A DNA stretch of 64,000 bases, taken from Hirsutella rhossiliensis. Its lineage: Eukaryota; Ascomycota; Sordariomycetes; Hypocreales; Ophiocordycipitaceae. Below the pieces are notes generated by a model. It ran no database searches, was not told where the DNA came from, and was given only the letters and a program-made list of their open reading frames with translations. Positions 48,911 through 63,500 of the stretch are shown here, piece by piece (position 1 is the stretch's first letter; the number at the start of each line of letters is the position of its first letter). The stretch lies in NCBI RefSeq assembly GCF_020360975.1, contig NW_025408676.1, positions 2,914,001 through 2,978,000 on the forward strand, read 5' to 3'. Position numbers and translations under genes: made by a program.

Positions 48911-51590
48911 ATTTAGGTTTATTAAGGGTCCCTTAGGAACTTTAGTAGTCTATATTATAAGTTATAAATTATAGAATTTAGTAGGGTATATATCTAGTAA
49001 TAAATATAGGAATAAGGCAAGGCCTTTCCGTCGAATGCTTACCGAGAGCCTATAGCCTCCTATTCTTCTAATTAGTATTAAGCACGGGAAACGACCTATT
49101 ACTAGATATAATCTTACACTATTTCTTTATAAGCTGTTTTCTATCTATTAAATACGTTTATTCCCTCGCGGTAGCGTAAGGCCTGCCTTTACCTACTCGT
49201 AACTAGACTAATCCTACTTAGATTCTATTACGTTAACGCTAAATTGCACGATAATATACTTAACTACGTCCGTCCTATCTAATTCTATATTAACGGTCTA
49301 ACACATTACGACTTTAAACTAACGCTAGACAAGCAGGCATGCCTTAATAGTAATATAACTCGCACTAACGCACCGGGAATACTAGTAAACATTCTAAAGA
49401 TAGTTTATTTCGTTAAAGGTATCGATAAGCTAAACTTAATTACCTTAATACTTTAGCTAGCTATACGTGCCGCTGCCGCTAACCTTTAAGACTATAAGAT
49501 CCGCTTATACTATATACTTAAGCGAGGAAGGGCTTTAGTAGAAAGTCGTTTAAGAGCTTATTACCCTTACGCGTTATAAGCCGGTATTACTCGACGACGT
49601 CTTATATATAAAACGGCCGCCTTCTTAATAGAGTCCTAAATATAAAGTCGATATTTTACGACTATATATTCTTAAGCCTATAGCGGCATTTATCTTAATA
49701 CTATTACGGAGTAAGTAGAGGCGTAGGCGTAGGTGCCGTCCGTAGGATAATATTATCAAGCTATGCAGAGCTCTCCTTACGCGGCTAGCCCGTATATATA
49801 TATATACGGGATCCGGCCCTCCGCACGTAACTATATAGCTTAGGCCGTAGCCTAAGCCTATAACCTATAATAGTTAAAGACTCTTATATAATGCCCTCCC
49901 TTAAGCGCGGCGCGGCGTTGCCTAATTAACGGCTTCCGTACTATTAGGCCTATACCGCTAGCTCTACCCTACCCTTTCCCGTTAATTATATAGTGTAAGA
50001 GTCTAGGCGTTGCCTAGATAGTTAATAAGTGTGGTTAATTAATAAGCTAGGCAGCTTAGTTAATTCGTTACCTTTTATCGCGTGCGTGCAACACGCCGTA
50101 CGTAGTAGAGGGGGGTAGTGGCGCGACCATAGCCTATGCCCTCTTAGGTCTACTCTATAATATATAGGCCCTGCTAGCCCTATTATCTCCGCGCCCGTTA
50201 GCTTAGGTAGCCGGAACTAGGCTCTATACTTATCGGCCGGCTAGCCGTTTAAATAGGGGCGCGACCTATTATATACGCCCCTAGGTAGCCGGCGGCCGGC
50301 CTAGACTTACGTAAGCCTTAGGTTGCCTATCCCCTTAGCCTTAAGCAGCCTCTTCTACCTAGGGGTATATAAGGCGGCATCCCCCCCTTCCTCTATCCTT
50401 TCCTTCTCCTCCTTCTTTAACCGTAGTAGTAGTAGTAATAGGTAAGTTCCGCTCTACCTAAGGCGTTAGTTTATTCCTAGCTATATAGGCCGCTTTATTA
50501 ACGTATACTTATAGTAGTAGCCGTAGTAGTAATAATAGCCCTAATAATAATAACTTTAACTAGTAAGTTCTCCGCCCTATAAAGCGGGAGGCCGTAATCT
50601 ATAATACTAACTTCCGCGATAAATATATTTTAACGGGTAAGATCGCACCCTTATAGATATTAGCCCGTTAGGGGATAAGACCCCTAGCACTCCCCTTCTA
50701 ACTTACTTCTAAGTATACTTAAAGGCATTATAAAGACCTCGATTATCTAATTATATATCTTCCTTAATTATAGTTAATTTAAATTTTTATTTTCCCCCTT
50801 TAAAGTAGAGGCCGCTAGTTACGCGACTCTAGTAGAGATAAAGAGGCATAGAGTAAAGAAATCTCTAAGACTTATATCTATAACCTAAGGCCCTTAGAGC
50901 TATATATAGGACCGATAATTAGATAATTGCGTAGTTAATTGCTTTACTAATCCTTAGCTACGTACTACGCGTGCTTTAGGTATATGCCCTTATTCCCGTT
51001 AAAACTAGTCTCTAGGGCGTAAACTCGTTATTCCGTTCTATTTATACGGCGATAAGTAGCTTTATAAAGCCGAGAATACTTAGAGGACGACGGTACTATT
51101 TAGAAAAAATAAAATCTAGGGATTTAATAATTAAAGCAGTAACTACCTTAATAGCTAGAGTTAAGGACCTAATAAGGTAATAGACTTACTAGGAAATAAA
51201 TAATTAGATAATACCTTCGCTAGTAGTAAAGGAAAAGTAATAAGCTAATACTAAAAAACCCCGAGCTCTTATTATTAACCTTACGACCCCTAATACTAGC
51301 GACTTAGTTAAGAAACTACGATCTTTATATAATGCTTTAAAAGATATAAATAACGATAATAGCGTAATCTAAACCGTTCTAAAACCCTACTAAGACCTCT
51401 TACTTATATATATACTAATAATGCTAATATAAGTATTAATAAGGGACACCCTAATAACCTTAACCTTAGCTCTCCTCTACGCGGTAGCTTATAGAGAACG
51501 CTTACCTCCCGCTAATAGATAAGAAAGTAAGTAATAAGATAGTTATAATAAGATATCCTTTAACTCCGAAAACTCTAACTCTAAATTTCG
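48911..51590. other. Unassigned part of the RIP block
   Basis: This is repeat-like sequence. 49150-49560 keeps more CpA/TpG than the rest and can be read as a long plus-strand frame with scattered stops (for example THYDFKLTLDKQACLNSN near 49300), which I cannot assign to a family. 50380-50560 has CT- and GTA-rich runs. A 5' LTR of the following Gypsy element may lie here, but I found no pair matching its 3' side. Confidence 0.4.
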
Positions 51591-51599
51591 TAACCTCGT

Positions 51600-54500
51600 A
51601 ATCTATAGGTATACTATATCTAGAAACGCTAACTATTAAAAGGGATTATCTAATCTTACTACTAGCGATATAAAGAAAATTAAGGTAGATATTAATAAGA
51701 TTACTAATAGACTTAAAGATATACTTATTAGAAGCTAAGATAACCTTATAGGAAAACTCCGCTAACTATAACTCCTACCTATTAGTAAATTTAACGGTAA
51801 AAATATAACTAAATTCCTTAAGAAGTTTAAATAAGAGATACGCGTTAACTATATCTATAATAAGGATAAAATAGACTAGCTCGAAGTCTATATCTCCTTT
51901 ATATAAGCCCTTACTATTAAAATTCTTATGGATAGGCTTACCTAGGAAGAAGTAAAGAAGAGACTCCTTTAATACTACTATATATATAATATTAAATAAC
52001 TAGAAACTACTAACGACCGCTTAGACTATTATAATACTAAAAAGCCTAAGACTATTATAGAAGTTACGGAATAGCTTAGTCTCTACTTATACCTATAGCG
52101 TAAGGTATAACCTAACGGCTAGGAAGAATCTATAGTCTAGTTATACTTTATCTACTATATAATACTAAAGGAGCTTATTATTAACGTTATAGAGAGAAAT
52201 AGAAAGATATCCGAAGTTATCTTAAAACTCCTATATAAAAGCCTTATCTATATAATTAATAACTACTTAGTACCTTACTAGGACGTTAAGCGATAAGATA
52301 TAGTATCTAAAGTCTATAATTAGAAGCTTAAGAACCTAAAGAAAGACTAGCTCTTCGGGGAAATTAACGAAGTAATAAAGGAAGCCGAATCCGATAAGGG
52401 TAAAGAAAAACTTCTTAAAGAGCTAAAGAAAATAGATAAGAAACCTAGATAGCCTATAAAGGAGATCTTAGACCTAATAAAAGCCTTTAAAGATATAAAG
52501 ATTAACCTTACTTACTAGTAAGAGTAGATATTTAACTAGCTTAATAAGGAATAAAGACGCGTTAGTAATAGAGGCTACTCTTTAAGTTATAGATAAGGAG
52601 GTAGCGTAAATACTATCGGATTTTACTACTTATTTAATTAATATATATAGTTTTAGGTTAATGCTTTTAACTAGCTTAGGAGATACTTCTATTATAGTAA
52701 AGAAGGATACTACCCTAAGAAGTATAAGGTATACTCTTAGGACTATAAGATTAGATTTATAATATATAAAGTAGTAAATAGGACTCTTTACCTTAAAAGA
52801 AAAGATAATAGAAGCGTAATTCCCTTAGTGCTTACTAATAGGTTTTCTTAAATAGGTATATATATTTAAAGGCTTATTATATACTAGGTAGATATATAGC
52901 TAGACTCCTTTATATTACTACTTATAAAATAGGTTAAAGCTATAGTTATATTATCTTACCTAAATTAAGCTACTAGTAAAAGAGAATCCGGTTTCCTAGA
53001 CTAGTTCTAGAGATATAGATGCCTATATAAGTAGAAGCTAAGGAATCTAAAAGTAAGTAATATAAGAAAAGAAGTAGGAAGGATATCGGTTATTATAATT
53101 ACGGATAACTTATAATAAAGCGATATATATAATTAGATAATCTATATAACTATAATAAGGATTAATACCTATAAGGGGAAAAGATAAAGAGTTAAAGAGG
53201 ACGTAGAGGAAATCGAGATAATAAGAATAGTAAAAACTAGCCTAAAGATTATCCCTATATACTATAGATATAGAGTAGATCTAGATAAGAAGTTTAATAG
53301 ACTTATAGATAAAATCGTCGGAGAAATTATATATAAAAGAATCCCGATCCCTTTAAATTACTTAATTAACTTTATTCCCTAACTAAGCGAGAGACTTAGC
53401 ACGAGATATATAGATATAGCCTAAGGTATAGAAAATACTAAATTCTAGACCTTAGAGAAAGTAAAGAGTAATATAAGACCCTATAGAGCTATAATAACGG
53501 TTATAAAAGTAGCCGAAGATAATATAGAGAGCAGTTTACTCCTCCTCGAATATCTATAAGGAAAACTCGCGGTAGCTTTAGTATAAGTCGAAGAATAAGA
53601 CAAAGAATACTAGGTTAAACCGATTAAGCTTACTTACCCTACTTATAAAGAATCGGATTATAAGTACCTCGAAGCCTAATAAGTACTAAAGGAAGTTAGG
53701 TTTATAACTAATATAATTAGCGTAACGTAACTAGCCTAAAGACTATCTAATTAATAAACTTTAAAGGTAATAAGACTAAAGAAAGATAAATTTATTATAT
53801 AGGAAGTAGCACTCTCGATAAAATACTAGGAGATAACTTTAAAGGACCTTATAACGATTCCTATAATACGTATAAATATAGTCCTTATACCTTTCCGCTC
53901 GCTTAAGTATATATAAGACCTACCTTATATTTAAGTATAGCTCGGTAGCTAGAAAGCTAAAGTTCTAAGCGCCTTAATCGATACTAGGTCTAAAGGAAAC
54001 CTTATTACTAAAAGATATATAAACGTATATAGGCTTAAAATCCTACTAATAAGAGTATTAATAACGGCGTATACTAGGTCCTTTATAGATATAGTTAGGG
54101 AGGTAAAGACTAATCTTTATCTAGGTACGGCCTAGATACTAATCCGTCTTTATATTACGCTAGATAGAGTCTTAGTCCCTTTTATCCTAGGTATACTATT
54201 TATTAGAGCTACGCGTATATTATTTAATTATTCCTTAAGGAATAGCGATATATAGGTTAAATATTAGATCGGTACTATCTAGGTAGTTACGCTAGTAGTA
54301 GGAGCTATTAGATAGGAGCTTCTAGACGAGGTTAATATAGTAAAATCCTTTTAGACTACGACCTTAATAGTTAATAAAGACGTATATAAAAGACTAAAGC
54401 TCGAGGAGACTATATAGGAAATAGCTACCTAGCTCCTAAGAAATTTTTTTTAGGCTTTAGTAATAGAAGTTAAAGAAGATAACCTAGGAGCTACCTAATA

Positions 54501-57500
54501 ATTACGGAGAGAACCCCTTATAGATACCCTAACGGCCGAGATTCTCTTACCGGGAGGCAAGATCCTTAGTTATAAAGAGGGCGCTAACTAAATCCCTAAC
54601 CTAGCCTATACTAGCGTAAACGAGCCCTTAATAGTATTAGTATAATAGCAATTAATTATAGACGAAGGAGATAAGGCGATTCTAGCTATTAGATCTAAGA
54701 TAGTAAAAGAGATTATTAAAGTTATAGTTATAGAGGCTATAAGAGAATTTAAGAAAAATATTATTAGAGCTAGAAAGAAGTTTAGAAAGATCTAGAAGGT
54801 TAAAGTTAAGATAGGGAGGAAACGACCTATTAGATTATATAATCTAAGAGTTAATACTTTCTTTAAAAGAAAAGTAAATAAGATTAACCTTATTAACGAT
54901 ACTTTATTAGACGGCTTAACGCTAAAAGGGGACCCTAACTAAAAGAAGACTAAATAAAACACCGTTAAAGATAAGATATAGCCTAGACCCTACCTAGAAT
55001 ACTTAATAGGAAAATTCTTAAGTATATAGAAAGGAAAGCGGCTAATATAAGAAAGACTTAAAGTAATTTACGAATAATTTAAGGGCTTTCTTATAAAGGC
55101 AGAAATCTAGATCTTCGATAGTATTCTATTTAATAGGGAAGTAGCGTTATCCTAAGACTTTATAGAAAGAGGCAAAGTCGACTTAGCTATAGCCCCCCTA
55201 TAAGTTACTAGGATAATAGAATATAAGGCATAGTAAGCAGCCTTAATCCTAATCCTAAAAGCGATAGAGTAGAAAGTTATCGATATCCTTAAAATTAGAC
55301 TAGAAATAAAAGTCTTTAAAGAAGGGCATAGGCCCTATAGGAACCCTTTTTTACTAGTAGTAAAGAAAGATAGAGGACTATACTTAATTACTTCCGCTAT
55401 ATATATAAATACCGTTATAATAAGAGATATAAACCTACCGCTAAATATAAATAAGTTTAGCGACTACTTCTCGATATATAAGATCCTTTCCCTCCTAGAC
55501 CTTTTTTTAGGCTATAATTAGATCCCTCTTAATATTAAAAGCTATAACTTAATAATATTCGCGATACTTATTAGCCTTTTATATATATATATACTCCTTT
55601 AAGGGCTATAAACTTAGTCGGCTAATTTATAAGGATAATATAAAGAATCCTATAAGACCTTATACTAAATATCTATAGGAATTTCCTCGATAATATAGGT
55701 ATTAAGGGGCCCGATATAACGTATAATAATAAAGAGGTAGCGCTAAGAGTAAGGAGATTTATCTTCGAATACCTTATTAACCTTAATAAAGTCCTAGTTA
55801 ACGTCGAACTCTCTAGTTATACGATTATAAGGGCTAAATCGAAATTCTACTAGTAAGTAACTAAAGTTATTAGTTATATCTATAAAATAAATAAAAGGTG
55901 CCCCGTAGAAGCTAAAGTTATTAAAACTAAGGAATAGATAAGATACCTTAATATAACGTATATTAGAGCTTTCCTTAGTATTATAGGATACTATTAAATC
56001 TAGATTAGATAGTTCGCTATCTTAGTAAAACCCCTTATAGACCTACTAAAGAAAGAAGTCTATTAAGAATAAGGAGATAAATAAGTAAAAGCGATAGCTA
56101 CCCTTAAAGAAGCTATTATTAATCTAGTCTTTCTAGTATCCCTCGACGTTGGCCTAGGAAGAGGAGATATTATTCTAATATATAATACTAGTCTACTTAG
56201 CTAGGGGGCAGTCTTAATATAAATCGTTAACGGAAAGAGGCGCCTTATAAGGTTCGAAAGTAAAACGTAGTTACTAGTAGAAACTAAATATAATATAATA
56301 AAGAGGGAGTATAGGGCTATATTAAGTGCGCTTAGGAGACTAAGAATATACCTATATAGCGTATATCTTATCTTAGAAACTAATATATAGGTCTTAGTCG
56401 ATTAACTAAAAGGTGCCCTTAAAGATATCCTTAGAGCTATAGTAACTCGCTAGATAAGCTATATTTTCCTCTTTAACTTTACTATATAATACGTTAAAGG
56501 TAAGAAGAATAGCATAGCCGACGGACTCTTAAGAAAGCTTAAAGGACCTTCTAATATATTAAATAGGGAAATAAAAAGCGATATTAAAGAATTTATAGAC
56601 TTCTACTTAAACGTAGTATACGGGACTAAGCTATAAAGGGACTACTTAAAGGAATCGAGGATAATTACGGACTTCCTTTAAACGTTAAAACGGCCGGAGG
56701 GCCTTTTTAAATAAGACTATAGGAAGCTATGTTTAAAGAGTCTAAATTTCTACGTTAAAGATTAGAAGCTTTAGCGACTCCTTAAGAAGGAAGAAAGGGG
56801 ACCTATACTAGTTATAGACAACCTAAAAAAATAGAAAAGGATTATCGTAAAGTACTACGCGTAAATAAGATATAAAGGACGATAAGTTATATATACGTTT
56901 ATAAAGAATAGGTATTAGTAAGCTAGCCTTTAAAACGATATTTATAGCGTAATCTCTTCCTATAAAGAATACTAATACTTTACGACTAAGAGACCCTAGG
57001 AAGTTATAACCGCGACCGCGCCTAGCTACCCTATAAGTAAGATTTACTTCGATAGCTAGTATATACTATCTAATTATAGGTATTCGTACCTTATAGAAGT
57101 ATAAGACGACCTTACTAAATAGGTAGAAGTAACCCTAGTTAAGGAAATTACCGTAGGAGCTATAACTAAATTTATACTCTCTATTATTTATAGGTATAGC
57201 GTAATACTATACGCTATAATTAATAGAGGGCCCGAAATAAAGAAAGACTTTAAGTATATCCTAAAGGATATAAGCGTTAAAGTTATTTAAACTTTAGTAT
57301 ATAATCTAAAGGCGAACGTAGTAGTAGAATAAGGGCACTAAAGGTTAATAATAGTACTTATAAAAATAGCGGAGAAAAAGGGTAAGTAAATTAAATACCT
57401 TAACTAAGTAATCCTTATAGACTAAATAGTAGTTAGAGAGTCTTATAGAATATTAGCTTTCTACCTACTATATAGATAGGAACCGGTACTACCTCTTAAG

Positions 57501-58618
57501 GTAGAATACCTAACTTAGCGACTAAACGACTAGGATAAAGTAAAGATAAGAGAAGAATTATTTAAAGTATAAGTATAAGTTTTAGAAAGGAAAGAAAAAG
57601 ATATAAAAGAAGCTAAGAAAAGAGTAATAAGATATCGGAATCGATTAATAGAGAGGATAGATAAAGCTAATAAGTATACGATAAGGAAAGAAAGCCTATA
57701 ACCTAGAGACTTTATCTTACTATTTAACGTAAGACAATTAAATAATCTAAGGAGGTAAGCTAAGTATTAGATAAGGTAGAACGGTCCCTTTTAAGTAGTA
57801 TCGCGCTCGGAGTAGTCTAGGGCATATAGGATTAAGACTTTAGATAGAATCGTACTTAATAAGATAATCCTAGGAGAGTATCTAAAGAAGTTTAAAAAGG
57901 ATAAGGAAGGTTAATAGTGCTCTACTAAGGACGACTAGTTACTTTAAGATAAGATTACTCTTAATAAGAGGAGGAAGGAAGAAATAATAAATAAAGTAGA
58001 TAATTTACTACTCTTACTAAGTAAAGAAGCTTTAGATTAAATAGTACTACGGTCGTAATAACTCCTTAACGAACCTTAGAAGGATTAAAGCTAGGAAGAG
58101 GAAGAAGAGCGACTATAGATACCTAAGAAAGGCCTAAGGTATATAATCGAGGTTTAGCTACTATAACTTAGTAAAGTAAAAAAGGATCTCTACGTAGGAG
58201 CCCTAAAGACGCTAATCTAATAAGAAAAGGAGGAGGTAAAAAGAAGCTAAGGAGGAAAAGGTAGTAAAGATAAAAATCTATAACTATTATAAGAAGCACG
58301 CTAGAACCTAACTAGTAATTAGAGCACCGTTTAACTATCTAATCGAAGGACGACTATAGTAGCTAAGATATTTACGAGCGCCCTACCTACTACTTTACCG
58401 TTTTATATTTTCTACCTAAAGCTCCCTAAGTAAATAAAGATAATATTTCCTACCCTTCCTTAATAATAACCTACCCTTTACTATCTTAAAGAAAATAAAT
58501 AGAGATATAATTAAATAATAAAGTAAGAAAATAAATATTCTTACTACCTACCTCCCTTAAGAATAGGATTTTTTACTTCGTAGATAGGGATATCTATTCT
58601 TTATTATAGAGGGGGAGA
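51600..58618 (+). mobile_element. Ty3/Gypsy LTR retrotransposon relic A
   Basis: Reading through stop codons, one plus-strand series gives gag, protease, reverse transcriptase, RNase H and integrase in Ty3/Gypsy order. Gag-like sequence starts near 51650, with a degraded zinc knuckle (YYSKEGYYPKKY, once probably CxxC..H..C) near 52680. The protease active site survives as LIDTRSKGNLIT at 53971-54006. RT spans about 55340-55600 (RPYRNPFLLVVKKDRGLYLI, ILSLLDLFLGYN). RNase H lies at 56130-56570 (RRLIRFESKT, KKNSIADGLLRK). Integrase covers about 57000-57850 (DDLTK, FYLLYR, EPVLPLKVEYLT). A polypurine tract AGAGGGGGAGA at 58608-58618 may mark the start of the 3' LTR. Dozens of stops show it is dead. 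Neither LTR was delimited. Confidence 0.85.
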
Positions 58619-59869
58619 CCCGCTATAGCGAAAATAAACGCGCCTATAAGATAAATTTTAATATATTTTCAACTTACTAGATTAAACGCGTATAACCTTA
58701 AGAGAAAAACTTTTACCGCTAAAGATAGCGACTAGATAAGGCTACCTACTCCTAGTAAACCTACTATAGATTACTATAAAGTAAACTTAAAGACTATTTA
58801 ATTATTACTTAAGAGAGAGCTCGTTAAACCTATATAATCTCTTTTTAGGTAAAACGAGCGTAAGGTTAATTTCCTCCCCTTCCTTTAAATCCTTAGTAAG
58901 ACTAAAGGGATTAAGGATATTATAAAGAAGATAAAGGGCGGTCTTATTACTAATATACTTATCGTAAAATTTATTAGTCTTAAGGTCGGTATAGAAATTA
59001 TAACTATATATATAGTTAGCGAATCTATTAAGGTCGTAAGTAGCCCTATAATATTTAGGGAAGTGCCGCTATTTATAAACGGGCGCCTTAATTAAATCCT
59101 AGATATAGTTAGTATAAGAACCGCTAGTAGTACCTAGAAGAGAGATATACTTATAAAAAGGAAATATAACGTGCTTATAAGTAGAAGTTATAGTTATTTA
59201 ATAAGTTCGTATAACGACTAGTATTATTCTTAAGGGATAAACCTATTAAGGGGTTTATATTAATAGATATAATAAGGCATAGTCTAAGTAATAATAAGTA
59301 TATTATATTAGTAATAAGTTAGAGGTCGTAAACTATAGACTATAACTAGGTAATTAGAATTAAAGATAGAATTATAATAAAGATCTATAATATATTAAAA
59401 GCTAGAGAGCTATCTATTTAAAGGAGTAAAAGTAGGTAGCTATATATACCTATAGAGACTATCTTTAGATTACGGTCCTAGCTATAATCCCCTTTATAGC
59501 TTACTATAGCTTACTTATAAGCTATGCTCCTAAGTAGTAATCTATCTATATAAGGCTTACTTAGCTTATATATACTCTAGGTAAGCTAAGCTTAAGTAAC
59601 TTCTTATCCTAACTATTATTCCGAGCCGCCTTATTACGTAAACGTAGCCGGCTCTCCTACGGCCCGCTAACCGTAGTTATAATATAATATCTCCCCTCCT
59701 TTTAGTCTTATCTATAAGACCTACTATTACCTTAGCCGCCGTATATAAATATACCTTTATCGCGCGTATATATATTCCCCGTTTCGTCCTTTCTATCCCT
59801 TAGGATATACTACTAATAGTATATCTAGTCGCGTATCGAAGGATCGTTCTCGTAAGACCCTTAAGCGTA
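58619..59869. other. Possible 3' LTR and spacer of element A
   Basis: This is AT-rich sequence after the polypurine tract with no readable protein. It should include the 3' LTR of element A, but no matching 5' copy was identified, so the boundaries are unknown. Confidence 0.35.
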
Positions 59870-60440
59870 TTCGTTTAGCTAAGTCTATTAATCGTCTTAG
59901 TTTTAACGTTATACTATATTCTTTCTATTCGTTACGCGGCTTCCGCTATAAGATACTAAAGAAATCTTCTAAGTATACCGAATATATATAGCGGGGTCGT
60001 TCCTATAATACGTTAAGCGTAGCAATTAGCTCCTGTAAGTAACTTTATTATCCTACTTATTATTTATAGCTAATATATTTCCTAGTATCCCGAATAAATC
60101 TAGAGTCCGATCGATTAAATAAAGAAGAAGAAATTACTAAGGAGCGAATATTAAAAGCTTAAGCCGACCTAAACGAAGCCTTAGCTCGTTTAGCGCGGCT
60201 TTACCGTTAAAAGCGCTAGCTAAAGATAAAGGGTACCGAGATAGTCTATTAGGGCCTTCGTTCCTTAAATAACCTTAACGAGGCTAAGCGCTAGGAATCT
60301 AAAGTAGTAGTCGATATTTAGTTTATAGGTAGATTTAATATAATTAATTAGAATACTATTAGTTCGTTAAGCGATTTTACGATACCTAGGGTAGATTTTA
60401 CTAATAGAACTATCGAAGTAGAGAACTATAATAGGTTAAG
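59870..60440 (+). pseudogene. Decayed repeat-borne ORF with helical segment
   Basis: On the plus strand a frame with several stops reads EEEITKERILKA, ADLNEALARLARLY, KGTEIV, GLRSLNNLNEAKR and then SLSDFTIPRVDFTNRTIEVE. The first part would form a charged helix or coiled coil. The pattern resembles short Cys-rich, coiled-coil ORFs I have seen associated with fungal repeats, but I cannot name the family with confidence. Stops sit where CAA, CAG or TGG would be expected, consistent with RIP. It lies between the two Gypsy relics. Confidence 0.5.
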
Positions 60441-60599
60441 TACTTAAGTAGTTCCTAGGTATTTTCCTTTAGTCTATATCCCTTTTACTTAATAAGGTAT
60501 TCTTATTACTAACCTTATTTTCTTATATTTAGTATTTATTTAGCTTTATATTCTTAATTATCGTTAACTTTAATTTTTTCTTATAGTTTAGCGTTTTAT

Positions 60600-63500
60600 A
60601 GCTCTAGTTTTAATAATAAGATATAAAATATTAGGTATATCTATATTATTATTAGTAGCGAAAGTTTATAGTTAACTTTTAAAATAGTTTTCTTAACCTT
60701 AAATAGTCTAAGTTTCTTAAAATCTAATTTATTACTTAGTTATTTTATTTTAATATTTCGTCGTATAAGGTAGACTATATCTCCCTCTCGAAAGATTAGT
60801 CCCTATAATCTTTTCTAATTATAGTAAGTAGATATTTATTCTTTAACGAATTAAAGTTCTTATTATATTTCTTTATATAATTTTTATAGCTAATTTACTT
60901 ATAGTATCGCTTGTTTTACTTATAGTCCTTATTAAGTAACCTTAAATACTTCTAGGTTATATCCGTAATTAGCGTATACTAGTAAGAGCTTAGTTATTTC
61001 TATAACTAAGCTATTATAAGCTAGTTACGCTATTAGTAGCTATTTAACTTAATCGTTTTATTTATAGCTAATATAGTATCGTAAATATTATTTAAGCGTT
61101 TAGTTAAGTCGTTCTATTTATCTATCTATTTATAGGTAATAAGCTATACTAAGCTTATATTTCGTCCTTAATTATACTATAAGAGCTTACTAAAACTTAG
61201 CTATAAATATACTTCCTTTATTAAAGATAATCTTATTTAGTAGTCTATAATTACTAATAATTATTTATAGGAATATATATACTAGCTCTTTTATATTACT
61301 TACTTCTTTATATAGTAAAAAGTATTTATACTTCGTTAGTCTATCGGTAATAACGAATATACTATTATATTTAACGTTAGTTATAAGTTCTTTTAACGGT
61401 AGTAGCTTTATAATATAGTTAAAAGCTATTAAATCCTATAGTTTCTCTAGTACTAGTAGCGGTTATAATTCTCTATATAGTTTATATCGTTTAGCTTTAC
61501 TTTATACGTAAAGTTTATATTTTTTAATAACTTATTATACTACTTCCTTAAGCTATAAAAAGTTATATTATCGTTTAATCTATTCTATTATTCTTTAGAT
61601 TCCTTAGTATCTATATATTAGATATTTATATATATCTTATATAACTTTATCTTATAATTCTAGTAGTATCTAGATTTTATTTTTATATATTAGAACTTCT
61701 AAATATTTTATATTATATCCCTTTAGTACTTTATATTCTTTTATCTATTTTAAGATCTTCTAGTATATTAAGTTATTAAGTTATACTTTAAATATTATAT
61801 TTAGCTATCGTTGCTAGTAGTTCCCGTTTTCGTTAATTTCTAGGAGCTATTCTTTCGCTATAAGTACCCTTATATCGTAGTTATTTTATTAGCTAAGGGT
61901 ATTAGCTCGACCGTTTTCTATTCCTTTTCTATAGATTATTTCGTAGTTAAATTCTAATAAGTATTCGGCCTATTAGATCTATCGTCCGTTTAACTATTAT
62001 ATCATTATAAAGTATAAGATATTCTTATAATCTATATAGACCTTAACTTTATACTTACTTCTAAGAAGGTAGTATCGAAATTCCTTAAAAGCTTAAATAA
62101 TTACGAGGAATTCTTTATTATAGATAAGGTAATTAAGTTCTACGCTATATAGCTTTTTTAAGTAGAATATAATTAGTCGTAGTCTTCTTTTATCGTCCTT
62201 CTATTTAATTTATACTCTTAAAGTAAAGTCTAATATATTAGTTTTAAGTTTAATTTATCGTTCTAGGTTAAAGGTAGTTAAGACTAGTTCTTATATAATT
62301 ATAGTCTTAATATATTTAAAAGCTTCGTTAGCTTTATCGTCCTATATAAATCCTTTTTCCTTCTTTATTAAGTTATATAGTAGTACTATAATCTTTCTAA
62401 AATCTTTAATAAATCGTTAGTAGTAATTTATAAATCCTAGGAAACTTTATACGTTCTTAACGTTCTTTAGCGTTAGCTATTCTTTAACTAAGTTAATCTT
62501 ATCTTATTATATTTATATCTCTCTTAGTAAGATCGTATATCTAAGGAAGTCTACTTCCTATATATAGAACTTACTTTTCTTTAGTTTAACTAGTAACTTT
62601 ATATTTTAAAGTACGCGGAGTACCTTATAGACGTATTCCTTATATTCTTCTAGGGTATCTAAGAAGATTAGGATATTATCTAGGTATACTACTATAAATA
62701 TATCTAAGTATTCGCGTAAGATATTATTAATTATCCGTTAGAAGGTAGCTAGTATATTTATAAGTCTAAATAGTATTACTAGATATTTAAATAGTCCGAA
62801 TTTCGTTTTAAAGGCTATTATTTATTTATATCCTTTTTTTATATATATTAAGTTATAGGCGACTTTAAGGTTAAGGGCTATAAACTATTTTTTACTATAT
62901 AGTCGATCTTATAGTTCTAATATAAGCGGTAATAGTATTCGGTCTTTTATTATAATATCGTTTAAGCGTCTATAGTTAATAACTAGTTATAGCTTACTAT
63001 TTTTCTTTGAAATAAATATAACTAGGTAGCTTACTTTAGATATTAATATTTATATATATCCTTTTCGTAGATTCTCGTTAAGGTAGTCGCGTAGCGTTTA
63101 TAATTATTTTTCGTTTAGGTTATAAATCTTATAGAATATTAGCGTTATTCTATCCTTAAGATAAATTTCGTAGTCTTATTAGCTATATTTAGGTAACCCT
63201 ATCTTAAGTTCTTCCTTAAAGAGTTTATTATATTTCCGGTATTCCTATAAGATATTCTTTATTTTATCTTATAGGCTTTATTCTTTCTTTTAAGAGCTAG
63301 TTTCTCTTAACTTAAGCTCTTTATTAATTTATTTAAGGTCTTTCCTTAGAGTAGTAATAACTCTTTAGATCTTTATATTATATCCTTTATTCTATTTATA
63401 TTAGATACTAGGTTATATAGCTATATTAGTTAGTATATAGGTCTTATTAGTTAATTTTATTATATCCGCTAGTTCGGTTACTATTTTCGTTTATATCGCT

